DNA of 64,000 nt from Fodinibius salsisoli (GTDB lineage: Bacteria; Bacteroidota; Rhodothermia; Balneolales; Balneolaceae). The stretch spans positions 124,001 through 188,000 of the forward strand of contig NZ_JAGGJA010000001.1 of the NCBI RefSeq assembly GCF_026229185.1. Direction: 5' to 3'. The stretch's first letter is position 1, and each line of letters opens with the position of its first letter. Made by a program: the position numbers and the translations under genes. The notes under the pieces are model-generated. The model saw only the letters and a program-made list of their open reading frames with translations, ran no database searches and was not told the origin of the DNA. Below are positions 1 to 9,928 of the stretch, piece after piece.

Positions 1-35
1 CGCTTCCGTAATTATATTCTGGGTTCTCTTTTAGG

Positions 36-1112
36 TCATATTTTACTTCGATCCTCAATCCATGCTCCGCCGCGGTTATTGGAAATATATGCGCTCTCAG
101 CTGCGGCCATGGTTTCCAGGGCATCATCTACACAGGTTGGAAGTGTGGGTGAGGAACCTTCCACAAATCTCATCAGGCTTGCCATCGTGCCAATAAACGC
201 ATCGGGAAACCAGCTTGTATCCAGCTTCTGAGTTTGCCACCGGGGTTCTTTGTCCTCTTCCAGTAAGCAGTATTCAAATTTGTCTGGCTTTCCCTTGGGA
301 TAGTCCAGCAGCAGTCCCATCTTTGCCTTAATTGCACCTTTGGTTCCTTCCCATTTGATAAAACTTTCCTGATTCTCAGGACCAAACTCATGGTCATGAT
401 TCGTATTGATAACCGCGTGGAGAGTATCTCCATAGTCAAATAAAAGGGTGGTTCTTGTGGAAGAAATTTCTTTAGCCGGATGCCTGAGCGTTTTAGCCAT
501 CACGCCCTTTGGTGTCCCCAGGAAAGAGCGAATCAAATCGATATAATGAATGCTGTGATACATAATTTCCAGGCGCGGATGGTCCATCAGGCTGGGAAAT
601 ATTTCCCACGGAGTATGAGTTGTCAGTCGTACTTCCATGTCATAAATCTCACCAATCAACCCCTGATCGATAACCTGGCGGGCTGCACTTACAAAAGGAG
701 CATACCGAAGCTGAAAATTAACGGCTGCGGTTAAGTTCTTGCTTTTACAAATCTGGTGTATCTCTTTCGCTTCATTATAAGAGTCGCCCATCGGCTTTTG
801 AATCAAAACCGGAGCCCCATCCGGCAACTGTTTCAAGACCTTTCTTGATTGATCGGCCACCAGCGCAAGATCATAGACTGCATTTGACGGGGCCGCTGCT
901 ACGGCTTCGGCAGCGGAACTAAACACATGAGGAATATCATATTTCTCCGCAAGTTTTTGCGCTTTATCGACGGCAATATCAGCCAATCCATATACTTCAA
1001 AACCCGCTTTGCTGTAGGCCGGCAGGTGAGCATCTTTTACAATACCTCCAGCCCCGATAATAACTATTGGGGGCGGACCATCAGGCAACGGGGGCTTATA
1101 GTTTAGTTTCAT
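36..1112 (-). CDS. Gfo/Idh/MocA family NAD(P)-dependent oxidoreductase
   Basis: Cytoplasmic sugar-type dehydrogenase of the Gfo/Idh/MocA family, 358 aa from the chosen start. It shows an N-terminal Rossmann glycine motif (GAGGIVKDAH, residues 20-29), a Lys-Pro signature at 105-107 that reads QKP instead of the usual EKP, and a C-terminal catalytic-type motif (YHSIHYIDLIR). The reading frame is open to 1238, but the start at 1112 is preferred because its ATG overlaps the TGA of the upstream gene as ATGA, a translational-coupling arrangement, and the homologous region begins just after it. It is the last gene of an operon with a solute-binding-like protein and two CoA-transferases. The substrate is unknown; oxidation of a sugar or sugar-acid hydroxyl is inferred from the family. 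Confidence 0.85.
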   Translation of the reverse strand: MKLNYKPPLPDGPPPIVIIGAGGIVKDAHLPAYSKAGFEVYGLADIAVDKAQKLAEKYDIPHVFSSAAEAVAAAPSNAVYDLALVADQSRKVLKQLPDGAPVLIQKPMGDSYNEAKEIHQICKSKNLTAAVNFQLRYAPFVSAARQVIDQGLIGEIYDMEVRLTTHTPWEIFPSLMDHPRLEIMYHSIHYIDLIRSFLGTPKGVMAKTLRHPAKEISSTRTTLLFDYGDTLHAVINTNHDHEFGPENQESFIKWEGTKGAIKAKMGLLLDYPKGKPDKFEYCLLEEDKEPRWQTQKLDTSWFPDAFIGTMASLMRFVEGSSPTLPTCVDDALETMAAAESAYISNNRGGAWIEDRSKI

Positions 1113-2359
1113 GATCTCTGAGTAGCTGATATTTTCGAAATTGATTCTTGTGCCTCTTCCAGGATCCCCCTGACCGGGCGACTTGTATTCATCGTCTGCA
1201 AGACGGCCTCGTCGATCACTCCGGCCATTGCTGACCAATTGGTTTTACGGGGCAGCGTTTTTGCATTTTGATGCAAGGCTTCCAGCCGGTGGTAATAAGG
1301 TACTTCTTGATTCACTTCCGGATCATGCCAGGTTGAAAGGCGACAGCCGATGCCTCCCTTCATCGTAAGCAATTTGTCATTTCCCCTGGTTACTGCATAT
1401 CGCAAGAACTCATATCCAATTTTTTTGTGTTGACTCCCCTTCCCCAACACATACAGCCAATACACATTCAGGGATACTTTTGTGCCGCCAGAACTACGGG
1501 GGATGGATGTTATGTTTACATTACCTTTCGTTTTTGATTCTTCGTGGAATTCACAAAGCGAGGCAAAACCAAACCAGTTCACCATCATCGCCACTTCTCC
1601 CCGGGCAAAAGCCATACCCGCTTTCACGGAATCGAAATCAGCACATTGCGGATGCACCGCCTGTCGATCCTGTAACAGTTTGCGGTAAAATTCCATACCC
1701 TCTACTGCTGCTGAAGTGTTAAGAACAACTTCGCCATTCGCGTTTGTAAGCTCCCCACCTCTTGTCCATACCTGCAAGGCAAAATCAAAAACGGTATTAT
1801 GTCCATCCGGATAAGCCGCCCAGACTGATCCGTACAAATTGTCTTCGGGGCGGTGAAAGAAATGGGCGATATCTACGAAATCTTCCCATGTCTCCGGCGG
1901 TTTAAGTTCTTTTCTATACTCTTCTTTAAACTTTTGCTGTTCGTCAGGATCCTCAAAAAGATCAGTACGATAAATTAGGCACTCCGGTCCGTCATGAAAT
2001 GGCAAGCCAATAATGTCATCCCCGAACTGCTGCATCTTCAATAGTGATTCGGACCATCCGTCCGGAAATTCTATCGGAGGATTGCGGTCGATGTAAGGCT
2101 TCAGATTTTTGGCAGCCTCCTTAGCATAAAGCTCTGCAATCCAATCGGTATTGATAAGAGCTAAATCCCAAGACCCGTTCTTTAGGCCCTCCTGCGCTAC
2201 AGCTTCCCGATGCAGATCTTCCAGTTCCAGGGGTACGATATCTAACTCAAAGTCTGTGCCTCTATGGTGACAAAATTGCTCCCACATTTCCGCAATGGCC
2301 ACTTCAAACGGCTCAAAGATCCGTACAGCCATTTTGAGAGATGTTGTTTGCTTTGACAT
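1109..2359 (-). CDS. Solute-binding-protein-like protein without signal peptide
   Basis: A 416-aa protein resembling family 1 extracellular solute-binding proteins of carbohydrate ABC transporters. Seen features are an early beta strand with SBP-type spacing, the segment WDLALINTDW, the hinge-like FHDGPECLIYRTDLF, the FARGEVAMMVNWFG segment and a C-terminal helical part. It has no signal peptide and no lipobox: the N-terminus is MSKQTTSLKMAVRIFEPF, charged and soluble. No ABC permease or ATPase gene is nearby. It lies 19 bp after a CoA-transferase gene and overlaps the following oxidoreductase gene by 4 bp. It may therefore be a cytosolic ligand-binding or chaperone-like subunit of the CoA-transferase/oxidoreductase pathway and not a transporter part. 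That role is inference; the fold assignment is fairly secure. Confidence 0.75.
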   Translation of the reverse strand: MSKQTTSLKMAVRIFEPFEVAIAEMWEQFCHHRGTDFELDIVPLELEDLHREAVAQEGLKNGSWDLALINTDWIAELYAKEAAKNLKPYIDRNPPIEFPDGWSESLLKMQQFGDDIIGLPFHDGPECLIYRTDLFEDPDEQQKFKEEYRKELKPPETWEDFVDIAHFFHRPEDNLYGSVWAAYPDGHNTVFDFALQVWTRGGELTNANGEVVLNTSAAVEGMEFYRKLLQDRQAVHPQCADFDSVKAGMAFARGEVAMMVNWFGFASLCEFHEESKTKGNVNITSIPRSSGGTKVSLNVYWLYVLGKGSQHKKIGYEFLRYAVTRGNDKLLTMKGGIGCRLSTWHDPEVNQEVPYYHRLEALHQNAKTLPRKTNWSAMAGVIDEAVLQTMNTSRPVRGILEEAQESISKISATQRS

Positions 2360-2378
2360 AAATTCAATTCATCAATTC

Positions 2379-3539
2379 TCAATTCCTGCTAATGAGTTCT
2401 TTTCGGATACTCTTCGTGTGCTCCCCCAATTTTGGAGCTCCTACAGAAGATAAAAGAGGTTCACCATTAATTCTCAAGGGAGAACGAGTCGTCTGGGAAG
2501 TAAAACCATCCCCCATCTGCACCTTCTGGATCATATCCAACGCCTTAAATCCCTCGCTTTCTATAAGCTCATCCCAGGATAATACATCAGCACACCATAT
2601 ATCGGCCGGCTCCAATATTCTCAGCCATTCTTCGGTTGTTCGATCCCGGAGACGGTCAGCTAAAATTCTCTTTATTTCATCTCGTTGCTCATACCATTTC
2701 CTGGGATTGGTAAAAGCAAGCAGCTCCTCACATCCCAATAAATCACCCAACTCAGGAATTGATGCCATAGCCAGGGCCAGATAACCATCTTCCGTTTGAT
2801 AAATGCCATAAGGCGCTCCCAAATAAGCATGAGCGTTATTTTTTTGCGATCGGCTGATCTTTTCTCCGCCATCCTCGTAAAAGGTAGTAATCGTTTCAAA
2901 CTGGAAGTCCACAGCCGATTCAAGCATACTTACCCGGACAAGTCCTCCTTTTTGCTCCTGGTTGATGCCGCGCCGTACCAGGCAGGCCAGAAGCCCCTGG
3001 GCCAGGTGCACGCCTGTCAAAATATCCACAATCGACAATCCCATGGGAACCGGGCCATCACCGGCATTTCCGCTTAATCCTGTCATTCCCGACAGTGCCT
3101 GCACTAATAAATCCTGCCCGGGTTTATCCTTCCAGGGGCCTTCATTACCATATCCGGATATTTCTCCATAGATAATATCCGGGTTTACTTTTTGAACGGA
3201 TGGATAGTCAAATCCCAGGCGCTGCATGACGCCAGGACGAAAATTATGAATAACGATATCAGCCTTTTTGATCAACGCCCATACTTCTTGCTTTTCCTTT
3301 TCATTTTTAAGGTTAGCGGTAAAGCTTTCCTTATTTCTGTTGATAGCATGAAATACGGATGAATCCCCATTCATCTTTACATTAGAAATATACAATTCGC
3401 GACATATATCTCCTGTTTTGGGACGTTCTATCTTAATGACTTTGGCTCCAAAATCTGCCAGTTTTAAACTCGCCGAGGGCCCCGACAAAAACTGACTGAA
3501 ATCAACCACCAAAATATCTTCTAAAGGTTTCTGCATCAA
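2379..3539 (-). CDS. CaiB/BaiF family class III CoA-transferase (paralogue 1)
   Basis: A 386-aa class III (CaiB/BaiF, formyl-CoA-transferase type) enzyme that moves CoA between carboxylic acids through an aspartyl-CoA thioester intermediate. The N-terminal CoA-binding part ([29 protein letters not shown]), the NRNKES motif (residues 68-72), the [15 protein letters not shown] segment and the expected catalytic Asp143 within [12 protein letters not shown] are all present, followed by [17 protein letters not shown]. Length is close to the family norm. It lies 31 bp after a second CoA-transferase of the same family and before the solute-binding-like gene. The substrate acid cannot be read from sequence. 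The first or second Met could be the start. Confidence 0.9.
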   Translation of the reverse strand: MMQKPLEDILVVDFSQFLSGPSASLKLADFGAKVIKIERPKTGDICRELYISNVKMNGDSSVFHAINRNKESFTANLKNEKEKQEVWALIKKADIVIHNFRPGVMQRLGFDYPSVQKVNPDIIYGEISGYGNEGPWKDKPGQDLLVQALSGMTGLSGNAGDGPVPMGLSIVDILTGVHLAQGLLACLVRRGINQEQKGGLVRVSMLESAVDFQFETITTFYEDGGEKISRSQKNNAHAYLGAPYGIYQTEDGYLALAMASIPELGDLLGCEELLAFTNPRKWYEQRDEIKRILADRLRDRTTEEWLRILEPADIWCADVLSWDELIESEGFKALDMIQKVQMGDGFTSQTTRSPLRINGEPLLSSVGAPKLGEHTKSIRKELISRN

Positions 3540-3570
3540 TTTAGAAATAATAACTTATAATTAATCAAAT

Positions 3571-4752
3571 CTAATTCTCTTTCACTTCATGTATATTTTC
3601 TTCATACGTCATATCCAAAGCAAATTCTTTATCAATACCTTTGGTATGTTCGCCAAGCTGAGGCGCTGCAATTGAGCTGAAGAATCTCTTTTCATCAATA
3701 CGGATGGGACAGCGAGTTGTAGTCAGTTCTTTGCCGTTTGTAAGTTCCAAGGTTTGATCCATATCTAATATTTGATAAGCCTTGTGATTGAGAAACTCCT
3801 TATATCCCTTTACATCGGCACACCATATATCAGCCGGCTCTAACTGGGCTAACCATTCGTCGGTTGATTTGGTTTTAAAAACTGCACGAAGTTTATCCAT
3901 AATCTCATCCCGCCGATCAAAGTAATCCTTGTCAGAATAATCCCCCAGACTCTCTAACCCAACAATCTTTCCCAACTTATCGAGACCTGTCATTGCCAAG
4001 GCCAAATATCCGTTTACTGTTTTATAAATACCATACGGAGCTCCCAGGTAAGCATGGGCATTTCCTTGTTTAGCCCTGTTTGGCAATTTACCTCCATCAT
4101 TCAAAAAGGTTGTAATGACTTCAAACTGTAAATCCAGTGCCGTTTCCAGAAGGCTGATCTCAACATGCGCTCCTTCGTTTGTTTTACCTCTTTGAACAAG
4201 CGAAGCCAAAATTCCCTGTACCAAATAATTTCCACATAAGATATCGATAACAGACAACCCAAAGGGCGTAGGTAAATCTCCCCGATCTCCAGACAAATAG
4301 GTTAAACCGGACATGGCCTGTATCAACAAGTCCTGGCCCGGCTTGCCCGACCACGGACCGTCAGTTCCGTAGCCCGATATTTCAGCATAAACAATCTGTG
4401 GATTAATTTTATTAACTCTTTTGTAGTCCAACCCTAAGCTTTCCATGACACCAGGCCGGAAATTATGCGTCATAACATCGGCCCGGGCAATAAGATTTTC
4501 TACTTTCTGAAAATCTTCTTCCACTTTTAAGTTGGCAACATACGATTCTTTATTTCTATTTATGGTATGAAATAAAAGACTGTTATCATCAACATACATA
4601 CCTTTGATATCTATATTCCGACCCCCTTCGCCGGTTACCGGTGGCTCAACTTTTATAATACGTGCCCCCAGGTCGGCTAATTTTAAACCAGCCAAAGGGC
4701 CAGACATATATTGGCTAAATTCAAGGACAAGTAAATCTTCTAATGGCTTCAC
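3571..4752 (-). CDS. CaiB/BaiF family class III CoA-transferase (paralogue 2)
   Basis: A 393-aa class III CoA-transferase and close paralogue of the next gene; the two align over their whole length with matching blocks ([42 protein letters not shown]). The putative catalytic residue is Asp141 in PGQDLLIQAMSG. It is the first gene of the four-gene operon, after a 317-bp AT-rich gap. Tandem paralogues of this family can form heteromeric enzymes (succinyl-CoA:L-malate CoA-transferase SmtAB is a known pair), and a two-subunit enzyme is a reasonable reading here. The alternative is two enzymes with different acid substrates. The C-terminus carries a short acidic tail absent from paralogue 1. Confidence 0.9.
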   Translation of the reverse strand: MKPLEDLLVLEFSQYMSGPLAGLKLADLGARIIKVEPPVTGEGGRNIDIKGMYVDDNSLLFHTINRNKESYVANLKVEEDFQKVENLIARADVMTHNFRPGVMESLGLDYKRVNKINPQIVYAEISGYGTDGPWSGKPGQDLLIQAMSGLTYLSGDRGDLPTPFGLSVIDILCGNYLVQGILASLVQRGKTNEGAHVEISLLETALDLQFEVITTFLNDGGKLPNRAKQGNAHAYLGAPYGIYKTVNGYLALAMTGLDKLGKIVGLESLGDYSDKDYFDRRDEIMDKLRAVFKTKSTDEWLAQLEPADIWCADVKGYKEFLNHKAYQILDMDQTLELTNGKELTTTRCPIRIDEKRFFSSIAAPQLGEHTKGIDKEFALDMTYEENIHEVKEN

Positions 4753-5069
4753 TTTAGGCGTACTTACATAATATTTTCTTTATTTAAATATAAAATCATT
4801 TTTCAATAATAAAAATATGTTGCTAAATTTTTATTTTAGGTATTTCAATTTCATTAAAATATCTGCGCTAAAGAGTGTTTATAAACTGAGAAGCTATTAA
4901 ATTAAGACTGCAATTTGCTTAGCTCTCCGTTTTTAAAAAAACAGCAATGTAGGTCGAAATGAATATAGATTTTCCAAGACTGATGTCCCGTTGTAAGTGG
5001 ATTATTCAGAAATCACTATATCAGCGGAAACCAATCAACAAATACCCTTAAAAATTTGAGACAGGAAAC
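4753..5069. other. AT-rich intergenic region upstream of the CoA-transferase operon
   Basis: The 317 bp between the GH106 gene and the CoA-transferase gene are very AT-rich with no credible reading frame. No convincing hairpin, operator palindrome or full Bacteroidota-type promoter (TTTG with TAnnTTTG) was found by eye. It most likely holds the end of the pectin-locus transcript and the promoter of the CoA-transferase operon. Confidence 0.5.
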
Positions 5070-8012
5070 TTATTCAACAGATTTAACTGGAGTTAATTGT
5101 ACAGGTCCCAGCAGGCCAGACTCTTGCGGCTTCCATTCGGAAGCATCAAACAACCCACTCTCATTTCTATTTTCTCCCAGTCGAGCGGGGAAATTTACGT
5201 TGTAAAACTTCTTCCAAAAGATATTCTCTCGCTCCATATATGCAATACGATTTTCCATTGAACTGGCAACTTCAACCGTAAGCGTACTAGATCCAGAATC
5301 ATCAATTAACGTTGCAGGAATGAAAAGTTGATAAGGAGCTCCAATAACGGTTCCGACCTCCTCCCCATTGACAGTAACGCTTGCGCTCTCAGAAACTTTT
5401 CCAAGATCCAGTTGCCAACCCGCTCCCTCATGGCTGGGAACCTCGAACTCAATAGTATACTGAGCCGTGCCTGAAAAATTATGGTATTCGCTCCCCTCAA
5501 ATTTCGTCCACGACTGAAGATTATCCGTTGTTATTTCATCCGGGATCACGGGACCGCCTTCTAAAAATTCAATGGTCCAATCACCCTCTATAGCTTTAGG
5601 CTCGCCTGTTACAGCAAGATAGTTATAGGTAGTTGAATGTGTCTCCCCACTAAATGTTTTAACAATGCGTGATTCTCCCGGCTCCAGTTGCAGATATATT
5701 CGTGTACTTCCCTCAGATCCTTTTTTCATTTTGGCATATCCTTTACCATTCTGCATTGGATCAAAAATTGCTGCCGAAGAAGCTTCCACGGAGAGCGGAA
5801 CCCAACCGTCCACTTGTTTTTCGCTCCAATTAGTCACGAAATAATGATGCCCATCTTTGGAGGCCCGGCGGACGAACTCAAGCCCCTGGTCTGTCATCTG
5901 CTCGCGGTGAATCTTCCCTTCGCTTAACAACAAACTCAGGTCATCTGACAGCAGAACCTTTCCTTTTCCAAGCGAAGCGGATTGTAGTTGACCACTGTCT
6001 GTAAACTCCAGCTGGCCCAGCTGCTCCTTGAATGCTTTCTTATTCTTTTCAAGGTTGGATAATCCTGTTACCTTTTTTGGCAGCCCTTTGTACATCAGAA
6101 TCGTGCTGCCACCCTGTGCAAGCCGGAGTATATTTTCCAGCGTCCCCAGCGGCATATACTCAACGGCCGGGACCAGAATCGTTTTATAGGTCCCGCCTTC
6201 AGTATTAATGGCTTCTCCTGAAGATTCTGATGCTGTAATCTGACGGTCGGATACAAAATCAAAAGTATAGCCTTCTTCCTGCATCAGGTCGGCCGCTTCT
6301 TTAAAGGCTGTACCTTCAAACTGCTCATCAATACCCCCGTCGAAATGCTGAAGCATGGCCCGGCCCGGTTCTGCCCATCGGTCGTGAATTGGATAATAAA
6401 GCAATACATCGTTGTCGGCGTTGCCGGATTGCAGGAACGACTGTACCCGCCCCACATAACTGTTGAAAGCTTCAAAATGGTCCCAAAAAGGATTCGCAGG
6501 CTGGTAGTGAACCGCCGCATAAAACAGCCAGCCCGGCCAGCGGGCTTCATCAGGCGAATAGGCGGTTCCATGATACACGATATGATTCACACCACTGATG
6601 AAGTACCGATCAACTGCTGTCTTCGTCTCGGCCAGTGTAGCTTGGAAATGTTCATCCAGCCAGGTCGCCGCCTCTGCTGCAATTAGCGGCTTACCGGTTA
6701 CATTGGCTGCCGACGAAGCCATCTTGGCTCGCATAATATCGGTCCCCTCGGTCTCCGGGATATCACTGGATGCATACAGATCTAAGATGTTAGCGGGAGA
6801 CCCATGTGCCTGGTTACGTATGACAGCTTGGTTATCTTTTGCCCAAGATTGCCACGGCCGCGTAAACCTATCCAACAGTAAATCAGAAATTGTTTCCCTG
6901 AAATCAGTACGCACCCTCTCGGATTCTGCTCCATCACGCTCTTCATCCAGCAGGGCCGGCAGGTGGTTGCGAAGATCGTATCCCCTCCGCTGCTTAAACT
7001 CTTCAAAGAGTTTCGGGGTCCAGGCCGCTTCCCCGGACGCATCATCCACTTCATACGAATCGTTAAAGAAGGCGCGTAAGGACGATATATCTTGCCCCTC
7101 AAAGGCTTGGTCAAATTTACTTAAATAGTCATCAAGGGCTTCTTGAGAAAAATGGTCGATCACCAGTCCTTCTCCGCCGGGGGCTGCCCGTTCCACCATC
7201 TTGCCATGCCAGCCCTGGTACAGAGCGTAAAGGATCCAGTTGCCCTGCGGCGCCTGCCAGCTCAGCTTGCTATCGCCATCAACATTTTCAGTCAAGTCTA
7301 CTATTTTTCCGTCACCAGAATAAGCCATCACGGTTTGCAGCTCCAGCGGTTTTTCATAGCGGAGCTGACTAATAGCCAGAGACTGTAGATTTTCATTAGC
7401 TGAAACGGGTTCTTTGATATCTTTAATAGTGAGGTCCCGCTCCTCCGCTTGTTTTTGATCCGGATCGTTGAACCTTTTACCAATCATGCCGAGCATGGGC
7501 TCTTGCATGTACGTAAGGTCACGCTGAATATTTTGACCACCTTCGACATCCAAAATCTTGTACCGAAGATTTTTGCTGGCGTGCTCTTGCTCAGTCCACG
7601 GACCTCCAAAAGGCCAGCCAGTGCCGGTTGCCATATCGATTCCCAATCCCAAACGGTCCCCTTCCCGGAGCGTATGTTCCAGCATATCCATCCAATCTGA
7701 GGAAAGATAATTGATAAACTGGTCCTCGTAACCGGCGACTCCGTAGATGGGAGTAATCTCCACTCCCCCTATGTTCACGTTTTTCAGCTGCTCCAAATCG
7801 CTGGACAAATTTGCTTTATCCACGGCATTTCCTTGCCACCACCAGCGGGTCCAGGGTTTATTTTCTTCGGTAATTTCCGGCCAGGTGGGCTCTGTTTGAG
7901 CATATCCATCCAGCCCAAAAGAGAAAAGCAGAAAAGCAGTTAATAATCCTTTAAAGAAAAATTTTTCTATTTTTTTTGTAGCAAGCATATGATCAAAATT
8001 TTGGTTAGCCAT
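5070..8012 (-). CDS. GH106 family alpha-L-rhamnosidase
   Basis: A secreted 980-aa enzyme expected to remove terminal alpha-L-rhamnose from rhamnogalacturonan side chains or backbone ends. GH106 hallmarks are visible: the N-terminal block around TRWWWQG (residues 55-61), the stretch LGLGIDMATGTGWPFGGPW (about 121-139), a long (beta/alpha)8 catalytic region, and C-terminal beta-sandwich modules with a galactose-binding-like domain (WQLDLGKVSESASVTVNGEEVG). The signal peptide ends near GYAQ (residue 39). The start at 8012 lies 12 bp after the preceding gene; an alternative at Met9 (7988) would give a more conventional signal peptide. It is the last gene of the rhamnogalacturonan locus, directly after the PL11 lyase, and the rhamnose released would be the substrate of the nearby RhaM. 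Confidence 0.92.
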   Translation of the reverse strand: MANQNFDHMLATKKIEKFFFKGLLTAFLLFSFGLDGYAQTEPTWPEITEENKPWTRWWWQGNAVDKANLSSDLEQLKNVNIGGVEITPIYGVAGYEDQFINYLSSDWMDMLEHTLREGDRLGLGIDMATGTGWPFGGPWTEQEHASKNLRYKILDVEGGQNIQRDLTYMQEPMLGMIGKRFNDPDQKQAEERDLTIKDIKEPVSANENLQSLAISQLRYEKPLELQTVMAYSGDGKIVDLTENVDGDSKLSWQAPQGNWILYALYQGWHGKMVERAAPGGEGLVIDHFSQEALDDYLSKFDQAFEGQDISSLRAFFNDSYEVDDASGEAAWTPKLFEEFKQRRGYDLRNHLPALLDEERDGAESERVRTDFRETISDLLLDRFTRPWQSWAKDNQAVIRNQAHGSPANILDLYASSDIPETEGTDIMRAKMASSAANVTGKPLIAAEAATWLDEHFQATLAETKTAVDRYFISGVNHIVYHGTAYSPDEARWPGWLFYAAVHYQPANPFWDHFEAFNSYVGRVQSFLQSGNADNDVLLYYPIHDRWAEPGRAMLQHFDGGIDEQFEGTAFKEAADLMQEEGYTFDFVSDRQITASESSGEAINTEGGTYKTILVPAVEYMPLGTLENILRLAQGGSTILMYKGLPKKVTGLSNLEKNKKAFKEQLGQLEFTDSGQLQSASLGKGKVLLSDDLSLLLSEGKIHREQMTDQGLEFVRRASKDGHHYFVTNWSEKQVDGWVPLSVEASSAAIFDPMQNGKGYAKMKKGSEGSTRIYLQLEPGESRIVKTFSGETHSTTYNYLAVTGEPKAIEGDWTIEFLEGGPVIPDEITTDNLQSWTKFEGSEYHNFSGTAQYTIEFEVPSHEGAGWQLDLGKVSESASVTVNGEEVGTVIGAPYQLFIPATLIDDSGSSTLTVEVASSMENRIAYMERENIFWKKFYNVNFPARLGENRNESGLFDASEWKPQESGLLGPVQLTPVKSVE

Positions 8013-8024
8013 ATTTACAGTGGC

Positions 8025-9899
8025 CTATTGAACGATAGAAATATTCGGTTGTTTAGGGGTGGACATCTCCTCTCCGATATAGAAACCGGGATGTGGCGGC
8101 TGGTTATAAGCTACATTCTGCCAGGCAATACTCATCCGGTAGATGGGATCTTGCATGAGCGTTGTAAACCGATGCTGAGTGGGATTTGTAGTAGTATATA
8201 TCCGAAGTTCTTCCCCATCCTCAGATCGCCAAATCACTTCTTCCCGCCAGTCGCCCAGCAAATCGGCACTCAAAGCAGGCGTAGCTTTTGTCCAGTTATT
8301 GGAAGTTGCCCCTTCTGCCTCAAGCAGCAAGTCCGTCGTTTCCTCTTCCCAATTCCATTTGGTAATACGATTTTCGGTTAACAGTTCCCGCTGCAGATCG
8401 CCATCCCACCAAAGCGCAAAATTACACGACGCTGGCTTCTGTTGGGATATCTGTTCTCCCTTCACATTAAAAAGACCTTCAATACCTCCACCCCGTACCC
8501 AAACTTCGGTTCCCGGATACCGCGGGTCAATATTGGCAGCCAGTCCGCGGCCAGGCCCTTCGCCTTCGTCGCTGGCTGTAACCGAAGGCTTTTTCCAGAG
8601 TATTTCGCCCGAATCGGCATCGCGCAGATTGGCCCCGGCATCATCAAAGCGCTCCTGAATATGAAACACTTCCTTTCCCGGATAGTTGGGATCCAGATTT
8701 CCAAAGTGCAAGGCATCTCCATGACCGATGCCCGTAGCATACAAACCGGTTCCATCGTCGTCAATAGCGGCTGCCCCAAAAATTATTTCATCTTTATTAT
8801 CGCGATCTACATCGCCAATACTCAGCTGATGATTCCCTTCTCCGCTATAGGCTTTATGTCCGGGCATGCCATCTTCACTGTCAAAGGTCCACTGGTGGGT
8901 TAATTTGCCGTCTCGCCAGTTCCAGGCTGCCAGTACAGAGCGCGTGTAGTAGCCCCGGGTCATGATAAGGCTTGGACGCTCACCATCCAGGTAGGCTACA
9001 CCCGCCAGGAAACGGTCCATGCGGTTGCCATATCCATCACCCCATATTTTGTCAAGCTGATCTCTTGTCGGGGTAAGCGTTTCCGGATGGCGCGGCGGAA
9101 TGTAGTCGGTTGTAGCCAATGCTGCTCCCGTTTGACCATCAAACACCGTTAAATATTCCGGCCCCTCAAGGATATATCCCTCATCATTGCGGTAGTCCGC
9201 CTCTTTATCACCAATCACTTTACCCGTGCCATCCACTGTTCCATCGCCGGTTTTACAAGCAATTTCAGCTTGGCCATCGCTATCCAGGTCATACACGATA
9301 AACTGGGTATAATGAGCGCCTTCCCGAATATTCTTGCCCAAATTGATGCGCCACAGCTGTGTGCCGTCCAGTTCATAGGCATCCAGGATGGGCTCGTCGG
9401 TAAAGCCGGAGTGCGAATTATCATGCGAACGCCCGGTCATATGGACGACCAGCTCGTACTCCCCGTCGCCATCCAGATCACCTACAGAGGCATCGTTGGC
9501 TGTATATCCTTCGGGCGTATCTACCGGCACCGAAAGGTAGGGATGGGATTGATCAAACTGATACCTTTGGCTTGCCTCTCCTTCCTCGCCGTCAACAATA
9601 GGGCGGACGAAATAAGAAATTTTGCTTATATTCGCGGGGACTTTTTTATCCACAAAATTGGTGCCTTTTGAAAGCAGTGTTTTATTCAGCTTTTGAGGTG
9701 AGCCCCCGCCTGAAACACGATACAAATTAAAGGCCACATCAGGCGCATCTGATGCCAGCAGCCGCCAACTGATAAAGGCGCTGCCCTCTCCCTGGGGAAT
9801 CGCTACAACACCCCGATCGAGCTGCTCCATATGCCGCTGTGCCTTCGATGACTGTACGAAAAAAACAATTAATATCAATGCTAACAGCCCCTTCATCAT
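8025..9899 (-). CDS. PL11 family rhamnogalacturonan lyase
   Basis: A secreted polysaccharide lyase of family PL11 (YesW/YesX type) that cuts the rhamnosyl-galacturonosyl backbone of rhamnogalacturonan I by beta-elimination. The mature protein begins with the typical MEQLDRGVVAIPQGEGSAFISWRL block and continues through an eight-bladed propeller with repeated calcium-binding-like segments (DLDGDGEYE, DLDSDGQAE, DRDNKDE). The frame is open to 10064, but the first 55 codons run through a GC-rich intergenic repeat (9929-10017). The start at Met56 (9899), giving 624 aa, puts a normal signal peptide (MMKGLLALILIVFF, cut near SKAQ) at the N-terminus. It sits between rhaM and the GH106 gene. Confidence 0.93.
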   Translation of the reverse strand: MMKGLLALILIVFFVQSSKAQRHMEQLDRGVVAIPQGEGSAFISWRLLASDAPDVAFNLYRVSGGGSPQKLNKTLLSKGTNFVDKKVPANISKISYFVRPIVDGEEGEASQRYQFDQSHPYLSVPVDTPEGYTANDASVGDLDGDGEYELVVHMTGRSHDNSHSGFTDEPILDAYELDGTQLWRINLGKNIREGAHYTQFIVYDLDSDGQAEIACKTGDGTVDGTGKVIGDKEADYRNDEGYILEGPEYLTVFDGQTGAALATTDYIPPRHPETLTPTRDQLDKIWGDGYGNRMDRFLAGVAYLDGERPSLIMTRGYYTRSVLAAWNWRDGKLTHQWTFDSEDGMPGHKAYSGEGNHQLSIGDVDRDNKDEIIFGAAAIDDDGTGLYATGIGHGDALHFGNLDPNYPGKEVFHIQERFDDAGANLRDADSGEILWKKPSVTASDEGEGPGRGLAANIDPRYPGTEVWVRGGGIEGLFNVKGEQISQQKPASCNFALWWDGDLQRELLTENRITKWNWEEETTDLLLEAEGATSNNWTKATPALSADLLGDWREEVIWRSEDGEELRIYTTTNPTQHRFTTLMQDPIYRMSIAWQNVAYNQPPHPGFYIGEEMSTPKQPNISIVQ

Positions 9900-9928
9900 C
9901 CCCCTGATTACGGATAAAAACGCCGTAA

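Noticed and set aside
1113-1238. N-terminal extension of the first Gfo/Idh/MocA frame
   Set aside because: It lies inside the upstream coding gene and the ATGA overlap at 1109-1112 gives a natural coupled start.
1109-2359. Functional ABC importer component
   Set aside because: No signal peptide and no permease or ATPase gene nearby; only the fold is claimed.
4753-5069. A promoter of TTTG/TAnnTTTG type for the CoA-transferase operon
   Set aside because: Partial matches only; spacing was wrong for a confident call.
6598-7128. A 176-aa plus-strand frame and many similar ones (for example 61679-62326)
   Set aside because: They are antisense to clear glycosidase or oxidoreductase genes and have no recognisable domains.
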